Counted from the first letter of the stretch, positions 32,644 to 43,320 are shown. The stretch: DNA of 64,000 nucleotides from Azorinus chamasolen (GCA_963576725.1 OY755244.1:84625121-84689120); one strand, 5' to 3'. Program-made: numbers and translations. Notes: generated by a model from the letters alone, not told the origin.

Positions 32644-33062
32644 TGCTCCATGAAAAATAATAATAAATAATGCTTCATGAAATAATAATAATAATAATAA
32701 ATAATGTTCCATGAAAAATAATAATAAATAATGCTTCATGAAATAATAATAAAAATAAAAAATAATGCTCCATGAAAAATTATAATAAATAATGCTTCAT
32801 GAAATAATAATAATAATAAATAATGCCTCATGAAATAATAATATAACAAATAATGCTCCACGGAATGATAATAATAAATAATGCTCCATGAAATAATAAT
32901 ATTATAAACTGTGCTCCATGAAATAATAATAAAAAATTAAAATAATTAATGCTCCATGAAATAATAATAATAAATAATGCTCCATGAAATAACAATAATA
33001 AATAATGCTCAATAAAATAATAATAAATAAATAATGCTCCATGAAATAATAACATCATAAAT
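32580..33062. repeat. AAT-rich tandem array
   Basis: Irregular units of TGCTCCATGAAATAATAAT followed by more AAT triplets. The 79-residue open frame across it is an artefact. Confidence 0.9.
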
Positions 33063-33132
33063 AGCAATTAGAATTTTATAAAAGCACACGAACTCGTGAC
33101 ATTTTGACTATGACAGAAACTGGAGAATCAAA

Positions 33133-33572
33133 TACAGTAGCACCTGTCTTAACCCTTTTCCTCATATAAACGTGTTTTCACGCACTTGCAAACAGAGTAG
33201 ACCCAGATCAGACGGCTCCTAGAGGAGTCGTCTGATCAGGGTCTGCTCTGTTTGCTTATAGACTTTGATAGAAGTGTCTTTGCTTTCTAAAATGTCTACA
33301 ATATGCCACCTTCCATACTTCTTTATACATGTAACTATTTTGTTAATGTATATTCAGTAGGCATTGAAGTTTGGCCTAAATATACAGAACAGGGAGAGGG
33401 TTAAGTGACTATTCAACTTTTGAACACAGGCGCTATATAAGACTGGTGGTTGTTTGGAAAGCTGGTGGTCGTTATGGCAGCTTCCTGCAGTACCCTTTAC
33501 CCGCACTAAGTTACTACCTTTAGGCCCACAATTATACTTTTTTGCTGGTCGCTTAAGACAGGTTCTACTGTA
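33133..33572. mobile_element. P2 MITE interrupted by T2b
   Basis: TACAGTAGCACCTGTCTTAA and its inverse CTTAAGACAGG...TTCTACTGTA are the ends. A T2b element lies in the TTAA of the left end. The remaining core (CAGCTTCCTGCAGTACCC) is decayed. Confidence 0.8.
33149..33404. mobile_element. T2b MITE nested in P2
   Basis: TTAACCCTTTTCCTC to AGGGAGAGGGTTAA, with a palindrome at 33188-33253 (apex GGCTCCTAGAGGAGTC). It is flanked by duplicated TTAA that is single in an empty P2 end. Confidence 0.9.
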
Positions 33573-33679
33573 TATATAATTCTCTTCGCAAACAGAATGA
33601 TGTTTGCCAAGGCACATATAGGCGGTACTGAGTTAACGATAAGGTCAAGTCGGTATAACTAGATGGTTTGGAATTATTA

Positions 33680-34766
33680 TTAACCCTTCGCTTGCTGAAT
33701 TTTAAAATACATTTCTCCGGGTGCTACTAAACAGAGTCTGGTAGAGTCCGGTAGAGTCTGGTAGAGTCCGGTAGAGTCTGGAGGCCTTTTTAGAAGTTTA
33801 AGTGCAATTTAAAGATTATAATGCTGTTATATAGCACTATTTTGTATGTTTGCAGCAATAATAATTAACATCCGTTAATAAATGAGCATATAATAGCTTG
33901 AAAACTCCCTGTAAATATTACCGGGGTCACACGGTAATGGCCGACCTACGTCGGATAGAGTCTGTTCTAGTTTTAGAAGTCTATAATTTATATGGTATTA
34001 AATTTCCCCCTTTTTATCAGAAAACATTTAATACATACATTAATAAGTGATTTTATTATAATTTCAAAAGCAGTATGGACATGATATACATGTATTGTAT
34101 GACAGATTGTTGTTTCGCCTTTTTCAGATTGGCCAAAATTCGGAGGGTACAGGTAGTGTCTGGAGATGAAAACGGGAGTTTTAGACCAACATTTGCAAAA
34201 TTAAGCGAATTAATGTATTAATAACAAGGTAGAGATGTATCTGCAACCATATTTCACATAAAATTGTGGAGCAATTTGTGAATAATTGGACTCAAATTGT
34301 TAGTATCGAAACCTAAGTATACGACTCTATCCGACGTAGGGCGGCCATTACCGCGTGACCCGGTAATATTTACCGGGTGTTTTCAAGCTAATATACGATC
34401 ATTTTTTAATGGATATTAACTACTATAGCTTCAAACATACAAAATAATGTTATATAACAGCATTATAATCTTTAAATTGCACTAAAAAGGCCTCCAGACT
34501 CTACCGGACTCTACCAGACTCTACCGGACTCTGTTTAGTAGCACCGCATTTCTCCTTCTTTACCCATGCCCTGTTGTATAATTACATATATCTTCACTGT
34601 GTACAAGTATTTCGCTGTGCAATCACTGTTGTGGAGTGCACTGGTTGCACAATCAACTTGTAAATAGTGCAGACCCTGACGAGACAGCTCCTGTAGGAGC
34701 TGTCTCATCTGGGTCTTCACTATTTACAGGTAGGTATATTGACGTGAATAGCAAGCGAAGGGTTAA
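33680..34766. mobile_element. T-class MITE with nested foldback element
   Basis: The precise inverted ends are TTAACCCTTCGCTTGCT and AGCAAGCGAAGGGTTAA. The palindrome at about 34665-34733 contains GAGACAGCTCCTGTAGGAGC. An 828-bp element interrupts the left flank. Confidence 0.85.
33719..34546. mobile_element. 828-bp foldback element with 9-bp target duplication
   Basis: Arms of roughly 220-250 bp (33719-33972 and 34321-34546) are inverted copies. They start GGGTGCTACTAAACAGAG and end with its near-complement; each has GAGTCTGGTAGAGTCCGG subrepeats near the tip and the motif CTACGTCGGATAGAGTC innermost. CATTTCTCC is duplicated at 33710-33718 and 34547-34555. Long arms and a 9-bp duplication suggest a Mutator-like non-autonomous element (inference). 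There is no open frame. Confidence 0.85.
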
Positions 34767-34911
34767 TAAGCAGCACATATCCAGATCCAGATCACAGGGC
34801 TAATTCAGCCAAGGGGTACCAATTTACAAATGCCTGTGAATCGGTTGTTTCCGTACTAAATTTATTTAATCAATAAAGATTATTTATACGATATAGATTC
34901 ATCTAAGATAG
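34767..34911. other. No feature seen
   Basis: Short unique spacer. Confidence 0.3.
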
Positions 34912-35120
34912 CCTTACCCTTTCCCATGTTTATTTCAAATTTCACTACCTACTGAATATTCCTGAACAAAAAGTTCTGCAATATGGAAGGTGGAATATTG
35001 TAGCTGTATTAGAAACTAAAGAAACATATCTTTCAAATTCCATTAGCAAACAGAGAAAATCCTGATCAGACGGCTCCTCTAGGAGCCGTCTGATCTGAGT
35101 CTCAGCTCTGCTATGTTTGC
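34912..35120. mobile_element. T2b MITE, right end lost
   Basis: TTACCCTTTCCCATG at the left, the T2b flank GGAAGGTGGAATATTG, and a palindrome with GACGGCTCCTCTAGGAGCC. Confidence 0.8.
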
Positions 35121-35138
35121 AAATGTACGTCTGGCATT

Positions 35139-35212
35139 TGCAAATGGTGTCGACCCAGATCAGATGGCTCCTAGGGAGACCCTGTAATCAGGGTCTACAC
35201 TGTTTGTCATTC
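35139..35212. mobile_element. Isolated T2 palindrome
   Basis: GTGTCGACCCAGATCAGATG faces AATCAGGGTCTACACTG. The apex is CTCCTAGGGAGAC. Confidence 0.7.
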
Positions 35213-35311
35213 CAAATCCTCCAGAAAAGTATGCATTTTCTGTACAAATTAGACAATATCGTCAAACAATGACGGTGGATTCCAGTTTGAAAGTTGTACA
35301 TACAGAGGATT

Positions 35312-35692
35312 AAACATCCAAACGGCTAGGCCTTGACTCTGTAAGTACAGAGTACATCCAAACGGTAAGGCCGTGACTCTATAAGTACAGAGTACACCCA
35401 AACGGTTAGCCCGTGACTCTATAAGTACAGAGTACACCCAAACGGTTAGCCCGTGACTCTATAAGTACAGAGTACACCCAAACGGTTAGCCCGTGACTCT
35501 ATAAGTACAGAGTACACCCAAACGGTTAGCCCGTGACTCTATAAGTACAGAGTACACCCAAACGGTTAGCCCGTGACTCTATAAGTACAGAGTACACCCA
35601 AACGGTTAGCCCGTGACTCTATAAGTACAGAGTACACCCAAACGGTTAGCCCGTGACTCTATAAGTACAGAGTACATCCAAACGGTTAGGCA
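35312..35692. repeat. 40-bp tandem array, 9-10 copies
   Basis: The unit is AACGGTTAGCCCGTGACTCT followed by ATAAGTACAGAGTACACCCA. The central copies are identical and the first and last diverge. No spacers separate units. Confidence 0.95.
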
Positions 35693-35728
35693 TTTACCCC
35701 TTTTGCCCACGGAGTACATTTAGAGCAG

Positions 35729-35859
35729 GCGTGGAATGATATAGATCTGATTGTATAGTTTCTGCCATGGACAAAATTCCATGTGTAAATATGCCATTAT
35801 AAAAACTGGTATTTATAGTTATTATTTCTTATGTGAATATTCATGGAGTAAATGGTTAA
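35729..35859. mobile_element. T2 right half
   Basis: AATGATATAGATCTGATTG through TGTGAATATTCATGGAG to AAATGGTTAA. Confidence 0.7.
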
Positions 35860-35980
35860 TCCCACAGTTGCTTGGTGGTTTAGTACAGTTGAACCACGTA
35901 CACACAATATTGACCAAAATGAGCTTTGACCGTGCATTGATCTTTTGTTTTTAACATTATTTTATGAAAAAATCTTAATT

Positions 35981-36144
35981 TTAACCCTTTACTTTTAAAT
36001 GTGTATGTAAGAAATACTTCTTATGCATATTGATTTATTCATAACAGAGACATAATGCCTATATACATGTTTATACATCTGTTTATAACGAACAGAGCAG
36101 ACTATTTGTCTACCCTGTTTGCAAATGCGTCTAAATGGGGTTAA
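35981..36144. mobile_element. Deleted T2 MITE
   Basis: TTAACCCTTTACTTT to AATGGGGTTAA. The palindrome is cut to its outer arms (AACAGAGCAGACTATTTG, then TCTACCCTGTTTGC). Confidence 0.75.
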
Positions 36145-37034
36145 AGTTCGGATTAATTACAAATAAATCAAACAACACCTTAAGTTGTGATCGAAGTGAA
36201 CAAAATGCATGCACATGTTTTGAATACGCACACACTTACCTTGGGATTTGTTCCCGCCTGTCCTATATCCGCAGCATTGGGTATATTTTGAACAATAAAG
36301 TTTCCTATTCGAGCACCTTGTTGACAGTAGTAAATTTGAAGTAGTTTCTCTTCTTGTCATTATATGCAGAAAATGAGAACATATATGTCAAGGTTGCTCA
36401 GTCAGTCAAGCGATATCCACCCGACCATGGCAATCACCGACGTGTACATTTTATTACCTTTATTGACATTTGCTAAAAATAGAGTGAGATGTTGTCGTAG
36501 TTGATGTTTTATCGTATCCTTTGTACACGTGACACGCGGATAAACACTACTCAACCTCGGAGTATTAATAACAACGTGACTCGCGTTTTACACCAGTATT
36601 GTATTTTCATTGATGTTTTATTCGATAATGACAACAAAATTAATGAAAAAGAAATGCACAGACCGGGATTTTGACGCGGACGACATATCATACAGCTAAT
36701 AAAGAGATTGCAACAAAGTTTGTCATTTAAAATATTTATTTCCAGTAGAACTCTCAGCTATAGACTTTTTTTCGCGATGCTATGGTGGCATATTTCTGAC
36801 ACCACTTAACCACTTAATCATCATGAAAGTTTCCTGGTCATATCTCACACAAACACTTAATCAGTTGGTTTCGCATTCTTTTTAGATATTTGACCGAAGA
36901 GTAGAACCTGGAAACTGTTCATGATAACCACATTAATATCTTAACACGATTTCTTTTGTCATGATACTGCTTTAACCTGCAACCTCGTAATGAATTTATC
37001 TTAACTAGTTATTAATCGAGAAAAGAGACAGTGA
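36145..37034. other. Unique sequence, no gene seen
   Basis: About 890 bp without any of the hairpin families, one of the longest element-free intergenic stretches. Only short open frames occur, without motifs. Confidence 0.4.
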
Positions 37035-37243
37035 TTAACCCTTTCGCTGCCAATGCCGGATCTGTGATTACCTATGCAAACAGTTTGGATCCAGATGAGA
37101 CGCCGAGTAACTCGGCGTCTCATCAGGATCCAAACTGTTTGTTACTGTAACTATGTTTTTGAAACAGAAATGAAGAAAATCATGAAAGTTTATGGCAGAC
37201 GACAAAGTTAGCAGACGACAGAGTTTGGCAGCGAAAGGGTTAA
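37035..37243. mobile_element. T1 MITE, reference copy
   Basis: TTAACCCTTTCGCTGCCAA and TTGGCAGCGAAAGGGTTAA are perfect 19-bp ends. The palindrome is at 37077-37141, and the right flank has twin GCAGACGACA motifs. This copy best defines the family. Confidence 0.93.
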
Positions 37244-37464
37244 TTAACACGAAGAGTCTCATGTTACCACTTGTATAAAACAGAACATTGCATTCAGATG
37301 GCTTTGACAGTGATTCATTAATAGGCAAAGTCATTTTCACGTGATAATATAATTATTAAGGTTTTCCATGAAAAGAGTCCAATTATTAGACAAGTCCAAT
37401 GCTGACTGTCCCTAAAAACACAACTTCGTCCTATTATATTCGTTACAGATGTTGCCCTTTGTTA
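37244..37464. other. No feature seen
   Basis: Unique AT-rich sequence. Confidence 0.3.
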
Positions 37465-37723
37465 TTAACCTTTTCCCTGTTATATGTCTATTCCAAATAA
37501 AATATTCATGACCAAATAGTTATAATGAAATATGGAGGGTCGAATATTGTAACTATTTTAGAAAGTAAGGAAACAAATCTTTCTTTATTTTTGTCTCAAA
37601 AACATAGTAACAGTAACAAACAGTTTGGATCCTGATGAGACGCCGAGTTACTCGGCGTCTCATCTAGATCCAAACTGTTTGCATAAGTAATCACAGATCC
37701 GGCATTGGCATCGAAAGGGTTAA
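37465..37723. mobile_element. Chimaeric T2b/T1 MITE
   Basis: The left half (TTAACCTTTTCCCTG, AAATAGTTATAATGAAATA, GAAACAAATCTTTC) is T2b; the rest (TCAAAAACATAGTAACAG, GGATCCTGATGAGACGCC, CATCGAAAGGGTTAA) is T1. The switch lies near 37582-37600. Confidence 0.85.
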
Positions 37724-37740
37724 TTTATGGAATATACGTC

Positions 37741-37958
37741 TAACCCTTTGAATACAAAGTAGACCCAGATCAGACGGCTCCTGTAGGACCCGTCTGGTCA
37801 GGGTCTGCTCCATTTGTTAATGATATAATGTAGATATGATTCTACAGTTTCTGCCATGGCCAACATCTATGTGTCATTATGTTATTATCACAACTAATAA
37901 AATCAACACGCATGGTGTAATTATTTCTTACATGAACATTCATGGAGGAAAGTGTTAA
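37741..37958. mobile_element. T2 MITE
   Basis: CTAACCCTTTGAATAC at the left, a palindrome with apex GCTCCTGTAGGACC, the T2 flank, and GAGGAAAGTGTTAA. Confidence 0.8.
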
Positions 37959-37999
37959 AATATGTCTTCAATGACCGTACACAAATGGTCTAATCACGA

Positions 38000-38101
38000 G
38001 GCTTTGAGGCGGTATGAACTTAATGCAGACATGTATCATAGGATAGTATGAGCTAAATGCAGAAAGCTATTTATAGGAGGATTTATTATTTCATTTCCCC
38101 A
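38000..38101. mobile_element. P2 core remnant
   Basis: AACTTAATGCAGACATG and AAATGCAGAAAGC remain; the complementary arm is lost. Confidence 0.4.
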
Positions 38102-38346
38102 TTAACACTTTACTCCATAGATACGCCTTTCAACGCCATTGCAGACAGAGTAGACCGAAATCAGGCTATTACTTTAGGTGCCGTCTGATCAGGGTCTGCT
38201 TTGCTTGATTATGAAATAATATAGACCTGAATTAACAAGTTCTGCCTTGGCAAATACGGTACTTCAAGAAATTATATGTCATAAAAATGTAAATTGTATT
38301 CAGTGTCATTATTTCTTGCATGACCATTCACGGAGTAAAGGGTTAA
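38102..38346. mobile_element. T2 MITE joined to T3
   Basis: TTAACACTTTACTCC to GAGTAAAGGGTTAA; its right TTAA (38343-38346) is also the left TTAA of the next element. Confidence 0.85.
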
Positions 38347-38573
38347 CCCATTCCCTCATAGGCTATATTTAGATACAACATCTTTGAAGAAATCTACCGA
38401 AAAGGAGCATTAAGTAGAGAAAAGATTTTTTTTTTAGAATTTTGTAGTTTGAAACCATTGTGATAAATAGAGCATTTGCTCCTATAGGAGCAAATGCTCT
38501 ATTTATCACAATGGTTTCACCAAGTGACTTTTACAGAGTCGTCAAAAGTCGTCAATATGAGGGAATGGGTTAA
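38343..38573. mobile_element. T3 MITE, reference copy
   Basis: TTAACCCATTCCCTCATAGG to ATGAGGGAATGGGTTAA. The palindrome at about 38451-38521 reads AGAGCATTTGCTCC, TATA, and the exact complement. The best T3 copy in the window. Confidence 0.93.
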
Positions 38574-38671
38574 GCAGTTGTCAGACAAACAGTCATGTTA
38601 CTCAATAAATTTATCACAAACCAGCTTTTGCAACAGAAAGTTACAGTAGCTTAAGCAAAAACATATATTAA

Positions 38672-38802
38672 TCCTTTCCTTCACATAAACGCATGTTTAC
38701 GCATTTGCAAACAGAGCAAACCCAGAACAGACGACTCCTGTGTCCATTAAAATTCAGTAGGTATTGAAATTTTGAAATAAATATAGACCATGAAAAGGGT
38801 TT
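38672..38802. mobile_element. Deleted T2b MITE
   Basis: Left AATCCTTTCCTTCACA and one palindrome arm (GCAAACCCAGAACAGACG) join directly to GTCCATTAAAATTCAGTAGG and AAAAGGGTTT. Confidence 0.7.
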
Positions 38803-39718
38803 AAAAAACTAAACTAAAATCAATAAAATACAGAAAGTATGTTTAAACTGTGTATATGTATGTATTAGTTTAATGTTGAGATTTTATGCTGTTGTTGTTT
38901 ACTGACAATTAAATTCCAAATTCAGCAGACTTTCCTCCAAATTCAAACCAAAACTTAATTTCGACAATACATTGTCCAATCTGAATGGATTCTTTTAAAC
39001 CCTCTAAGTGATCAGAGTCAGGTACTTTCGTAGACGGTAGTATTAGATATATACATGTACATTAATTAGTTCGCTTGTAGCATCAACAACTGTAGTATGC
39101 AGAGACAATGTTAAGAAATAATTCTAAAGGTAGTACATATATATTATTCATAGATACATTTGTAGATAGATAGATTTTATTCAGGAAAAGGGGCATTTCC
39201 CCTAACATACCACATACAAATATCATAGTTACATGTAACAAACACATATCTCAATACATGTACAAGTAAATGAAATATAGTTACATGTAATATCAATCAA
39301 TGGTCATTCAAACATCTATAGATCAATCAATTGGGAGATAACAAAACACATCTACAATATTTTATTTGAGTTATCCCCCTTTCAACGCTCAATATAACAC
39401 TGTATATTGAGTTTTACTATGTATCCAAGTTTCTACTAATAAGTAGCGTACCAGTTAATGCATGTATAATGTTAACTTTTGTAAATAGTTTTAAGAGAGA
39501 ACGACAGTGTATCAATTACAATAGTAAGTACTATTCCTTATTTCAAATGCTTTAAAAATAAATAGCGCTATGTTCCTAAAAGTTCCTAAGGGTATTTTCA
39601 TTTTCAATATAATTTTACCATATTTGGTCGTATCCAATAATACTATTTAATATACAATTTTCTCAAAACAGCATACAAAAGACATTCGAACAGAAAGTGA
39701 TATTCGCGCTCTAAATAG
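38803..39718. other. No gene; one dispersed repeat
   Basis: Around 39178-39420 is a repeat starting TTTATTCAGGAAAAGGGGCA, related to 9619-9650 and possibly to 51571. It could be a retroposon tail. The rest is unique AT-rich sequence. Confidence 0.4.
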
Positions 39719-39781
39719 TTACCCGTCTGATCTGAGTCTTCTCTGTTTGCAAAGGCGTATTTATGAAGTAAAGGGTTAATA
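39719..39781. mobile_element. T2 right end
   Basis: ACCCGTCTGATCTGAGTC, TCTGTTTGCAAAGGCG and GAAGTAAAGGGTTAA are the last third of a T2 element. Confidence 0.7.
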
Positions 39782-39918
39782 TATTACAGTTGGCATCAGA
39801 AGAACAGTGGGGACACCCAGAGCAGTGACATGGTTGTAAAAAAACCAATATCGTTTGGCACCAGGGTAATTCTAAAGATGGTCAACCCGGTGTAGGGGTA
39901 ATGTGCCTGGTTCTGGGT

Positions 39919-40167
39919 TTAATATTTTCCCTCATTTAAACGTGTTTCACGCGTTTGCAAACAAAGTAGACCCAGATCAGACGGCACCTAAGGGAGCCGT
40001 CTGATCAGGGTCTACTCTGTTTGCTAATATGATTTAATAGATATGTTTCTTTACTTTCTAAAATGTCTACAATGTTCCACCTTCCATACTTGGTTATATC
40101 TATTTTGTTAATGAATATTCAGTATGTATTGAAATTTGGCTTAAATACAGAACAGGGAAAGGGTTAA
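39919..40167. mobile_element. T2b MITE
   Basis: TTAATATTTTCCCTC to CAGGGAAAGGGTTAA, with the palindrome at 39957-40024 and the ACAATGTTCCACCTTCCATA flank. Confidence 0.88.
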
Positions 40168-40239
40168 ATCCCATTGCGTCTTATTGCTTCACACTGGACA
40201 CGTTAAAGTGCAAAGGAACTTAAAACAAAATTTGTATTT

Positions 40240-40628
40240 GAATTCTCTTTCTTTCTCCTTCTCTGTGTCTATCTGTCTGTTTGTCCCTGTTTGTCTCTGT
40301 CAATGTCTGTCTGTTTGTCTATCTCTGTCTCTGTCTCTGTCTGTCTCTGTCTCTGTCTCTGTCTATGTCTATGTCTATGTCTCTGTCTCTTTGCCTGTCT
40401 GCCTGTCTGTGTCTATCTGACTGTCTCTATCCTGTCTGTCTATATGTATGTATGTATGTATATCTATATGTGTCTGTCTTTCTGTCTCTGGCTGTCTCCC
40501 TCTCTATCCCTGTCTCCCTGTCTCCCTGTCTCCCTGTCTCTTTCTGTCTGTGTGTGTCTCTCTGTCTGTCTCTCTGTCTGGCTGTGTATGGCTGTCTGTC
40601 TCTGTCTCTCTCTGGCTCTGTCTCCCGG

Positions 40629-40714
<86 letters not shown>

Positions 40715-40740
40715 CCCTTCTCTCTATATCTCTGTCTATT
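40240..40740. repeat. CTGT/TCTG microsatellite
   Basis: About 500 bp of CTGTCTCTGTCTCTG-type sequence with a 44-bp pure CTGT run near 40631-40672. Serine/leucine/cysteine-rich open frames of 103-187 residues through it are artefacts. Confidence 0.95.
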
Positions 40741-40894
40741 CATACGCGCTGTCAAAACAAACCATTTGGCGGACGGTGGCCTACCTATCAAAGATTGAGT
40801 CACGATAGATGGCAAAGGACTGTTGGCACTTGCGCCTTAATTTCGATAAAATAATACAAATTGTAATCGCTGTCAGTAAATATCTACAAATTGT

Positions 40895-41230
40895 ATGCCA
40901 AACAAGACCTACCAGCTGACCCAAACCATCCATTCTGCATTAAAAAAATGCCTCCACAACTTTACATTTTCTTCACCCCATGCCCTTTTGTTTATGCAGA
41001 ATTCTACTCATAAAAATATCTCGTCAAACAACAACTATAGTCATCTGAATCCAGTACAGCACAACCATATTTCAAATATTCTATACTCAACTGATCGCGA
41101 AAATCTTCCTCCTGTTCCAACACATCTTATGCAGCAGTCCATACTGAATCTTTTATCTATTTCAATAAACTTTTTCACTGAACTTGATGATCGAGATTTT
41201 TTTCTCGGTGGAAAGTGTATACAACACTGA
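40895..41230 (+). CDS. Doubtful 111-residue open frame
   Basis: This is the longest open frame outside repeats and the three main genes. It starts MPNKTYQLTQTIHSALKKCL and is rich in Asn, His and Ser. It has no signal peptide, membrane segment or motif I recognise. An overlapping 77-residue minus-strand frame (41041-41274) is equally open. It may be an exon or chance. Confidence 0.15.
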   Translation: MPNKTYQLTQTIHSALKKCLHNFTFSSPHALLFMQNSTHKNISSNNNYSHLNPVQHNHISNILYSTDRENLPPVPTHLMQQSILNLLSISINFFTELDDRDFFLGGKCIQH

Positions 41231-41235
41231 TGAAT

Positions 41236-41660
41236 GGCTAAAATACCAAAACGAAGGCGCATTTTGAATCCCATTGACAGTGAGTGTCAGACGTGTAGAC
41301 TGTATGTGGGTCTTCGTTTAAATGACGCCCTTTACACAGACACATGTTGTGTACAATGACGCCATAATGTGACGTGTTTGTAACTGTGTATGTCAAAACT
41401 GTAACTCAAAAAATATTTTGACGTATTTCTGTAGGTGTTTGTATCATAAACTATCACAGTTAAATTGAATACCAGAGAGGTCTAAATGAGATCCTGGTTG
41501 ATATGACAGTAAGTCAAAAACAGTTGGAGATGTTGGACCTACTTTGTCCCAGTTTACCTAGCGAACCTAATAACACCTTTCATTCATCATTTCTATATGT
41601 ACGGAGAATTTATAACAATCCACGTTACTGCTGAAATATTGGCTGCAAAAACATCTGTGT
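41236..41660. other. No feature seen
   Basis: Unique sequence between the doubtful frame and the foldback repeat. Confidence 0.3.
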
Positions 41661-41667
41661 TTGTTAT

Positions 41668-41835
41668 GTTATAAATAGGATCTTGCAGTCGTATTCATGA
41701 GTATCGGATTTATTATATAATTCGTCTTTTTAGAACGATAAAAAAATTGCTAAAGCTCGTTTTTATCATTTTAAAAAGACTCATTTAATAAATCCAATAA
41801 TCAAGAACACTCATGTAAGATCCTCTCTATATAAC
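41668..41835. repeat. 168-bp imperfect foldback
   Basis: The left half GTTATAAATAGGATCTT...GGATTTATTATATAA...CGTCTTTTTAGAACG is an imperfect inverse of the right half, which ends AGATCCTCTCTATATAAC. It could be a distinct MITE family. Confidence 0.65.
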
Positions 41836-41875
41836 ATCACTTGTTTAACCAGATGATCACACCTTAAGATTTCAT

Positions 41876-41998
41876 GTCATAAGCAAACAGAGCAGACCCT
41901 GAACTGACAAAACTGACAGATCCTGTAGGAGCCGTATAATCTGTGTCTACTGTGTTTGCAAAGGTATAGTAAGGCACATATGTAGTAAAGGGTTAAAT
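41876..41998. mobile_element. T2 MITE, left flank lost
   Basis: GCAAACAGAGCAGACCCTGA begins a damaged palindrome; the element ends TAGTAAAGGGTTAA. Confidence 0.7.
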
Positions 41999-42157
41999 AA
42001 ATATGGCATCCAAACATCGATGACATTGATGACATGTATTCAGAAATCCCCCTCAGTTAGTATGACACGAATCACGTTACATAATTTTGATTCTACTTCA
42101 TTTTTTGGTTTCGTTCTCTTATTTTGTAGAGGGTATATTGTATATAGAATGTATAAA
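41999..42157. other. No feature seen
   Basis: Short unique spacer before the 282-bp array. Confidence 0.3.
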
Positions 42158-42925
42158 TATTCTGAAAATGGGTGATCCCTCGAAAGCAAAAGTAGAAATG
42201 CAAAAAGAGAAAATTGCAGACTCGGTTTTATTGAGTCATTTCATGCGTAGTAATTAAAAGTGCAACACTACTCATCCCCCCTAGCACCGGCTTAAGCAGT
42301 ATTCAATTTTCAAATCTAATAACATCAAAACTTATGATCCCAAAGGACCAGAAAATATAACAACACTGAGAATGAAGTACGGGGCGACTTTTTACGGCCG
42401 CCACACAGGCACTTTACACCTGCTGTTGTGAAGTACATATATTCTGAAAATGGGTGATCCCTCGAAAGCAAAAGTAGAAATGCAAAAAGAGAAAATTGCA
42501 GACTCGGTTTTATTGAGTCTGTTCATGAGTAGTAATTAAAAGTGCAACACTACTCATCCCCCCTAGCACCGGCTTAAGCAGTATTCAATTTTCAAATCTA
42601 ATAACATCAAAACGTATGATCCCAAAGGACCAGAAAATATAACAACACTGAGAATGAAGTACGGGGCGACTTTTTACGGCCGCCACACAAGCACTTTACA
42701 ACTGCTGTTGTGAAGTTCATATATTCTGAAAATGGGTGATCCCTCGAAAGCAAAAGTAGAAATGCAAAAAGAGAAAATTGCAGACTCGGTTTTATTGAGT
42801 CTGTTCATGAGTAGTAATTAAAAGTGCAACACTACTCACGCCCCTAGCACCGGCTTAAGCAGTATTCATTTTTCAAAACTAATAACATCAAAACTTATGA
42901 TCCCGAAGGACCAGAAAATATAACA
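42158..42925. repeat. 282-bp tandem repeat, 2.7 copies
   Basis: TCTGAAAATGGGTGATCCC starts at 42161, 42443 and 42725, an exact 282-bp step. Each unit has GACTCGGTTTTATTGAGTC (a short hairpin) and GGCGACTTTTTACGGCCGCC. The third copy is truncated. Dispersed relatives lie at 15006, 44668, 48938 and 59665. Confidence 0.93.
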
Positions 42926-42999
42926 ACAGTTCATCAATATATATTACTTATACTCATTCAGAATGGAAATATAATACTTCTTTCTGATAAACGATTGAA

Positions 43000-43320
43000 A
43001 TCACATTCAGCAAATGTGGGTTTAAACCCCCAGTGGTGTTTTTGCTGCTGACCGTGCCAAGGCGGTACTCTCTTTGTCACCCTTCCTTTTGTTTGCCTTG
43101 CGTCTTTGTGCTTGTGGTTTGTTCATGTTGTGGAACGTTTGTCCCTGGCTCTTGTGTCTCTTTTGGTGTTTTCTGTGTTCTTTCGTGTGTGTGTGTGTGT
43201 GTGTGCGTTTGGGTGTGTGTGTGTGTGTGTGTCATGCTGTCTATCGGTGTTTTGGTGGTGGTTGCGTCTTGCATGTGGCTTTGCCTGCGTGACTTTACTA
43301 CTTTTCCATTAACACCGTAA
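43000..43320. repeat. GT microsatellite in a probable dispersed repeat
   Basis: TTTTTGCTGCTGACCGTGCC and CAAGGCGGTACTC precede a GTGTGTG tract at 43186-43231. The former motif looks familiar from bivalve repeats, but I have no second copy here. Open frames of 65-95 residues are artefacts. Confidence 0.45.

Noticed and set aside
35312..35692. Regular 40-bp array as a CRISPR-like locus
   Set aside because: Units are directly adjacent with no variable spacers, and the genome is clearly eukaryotic.
40184..40854. Open frames of 78-187 residues rich in Ser, Leu, Val and Cys
   Set aside because: They follow the CTGT microsatellite and have no non-repeat content.
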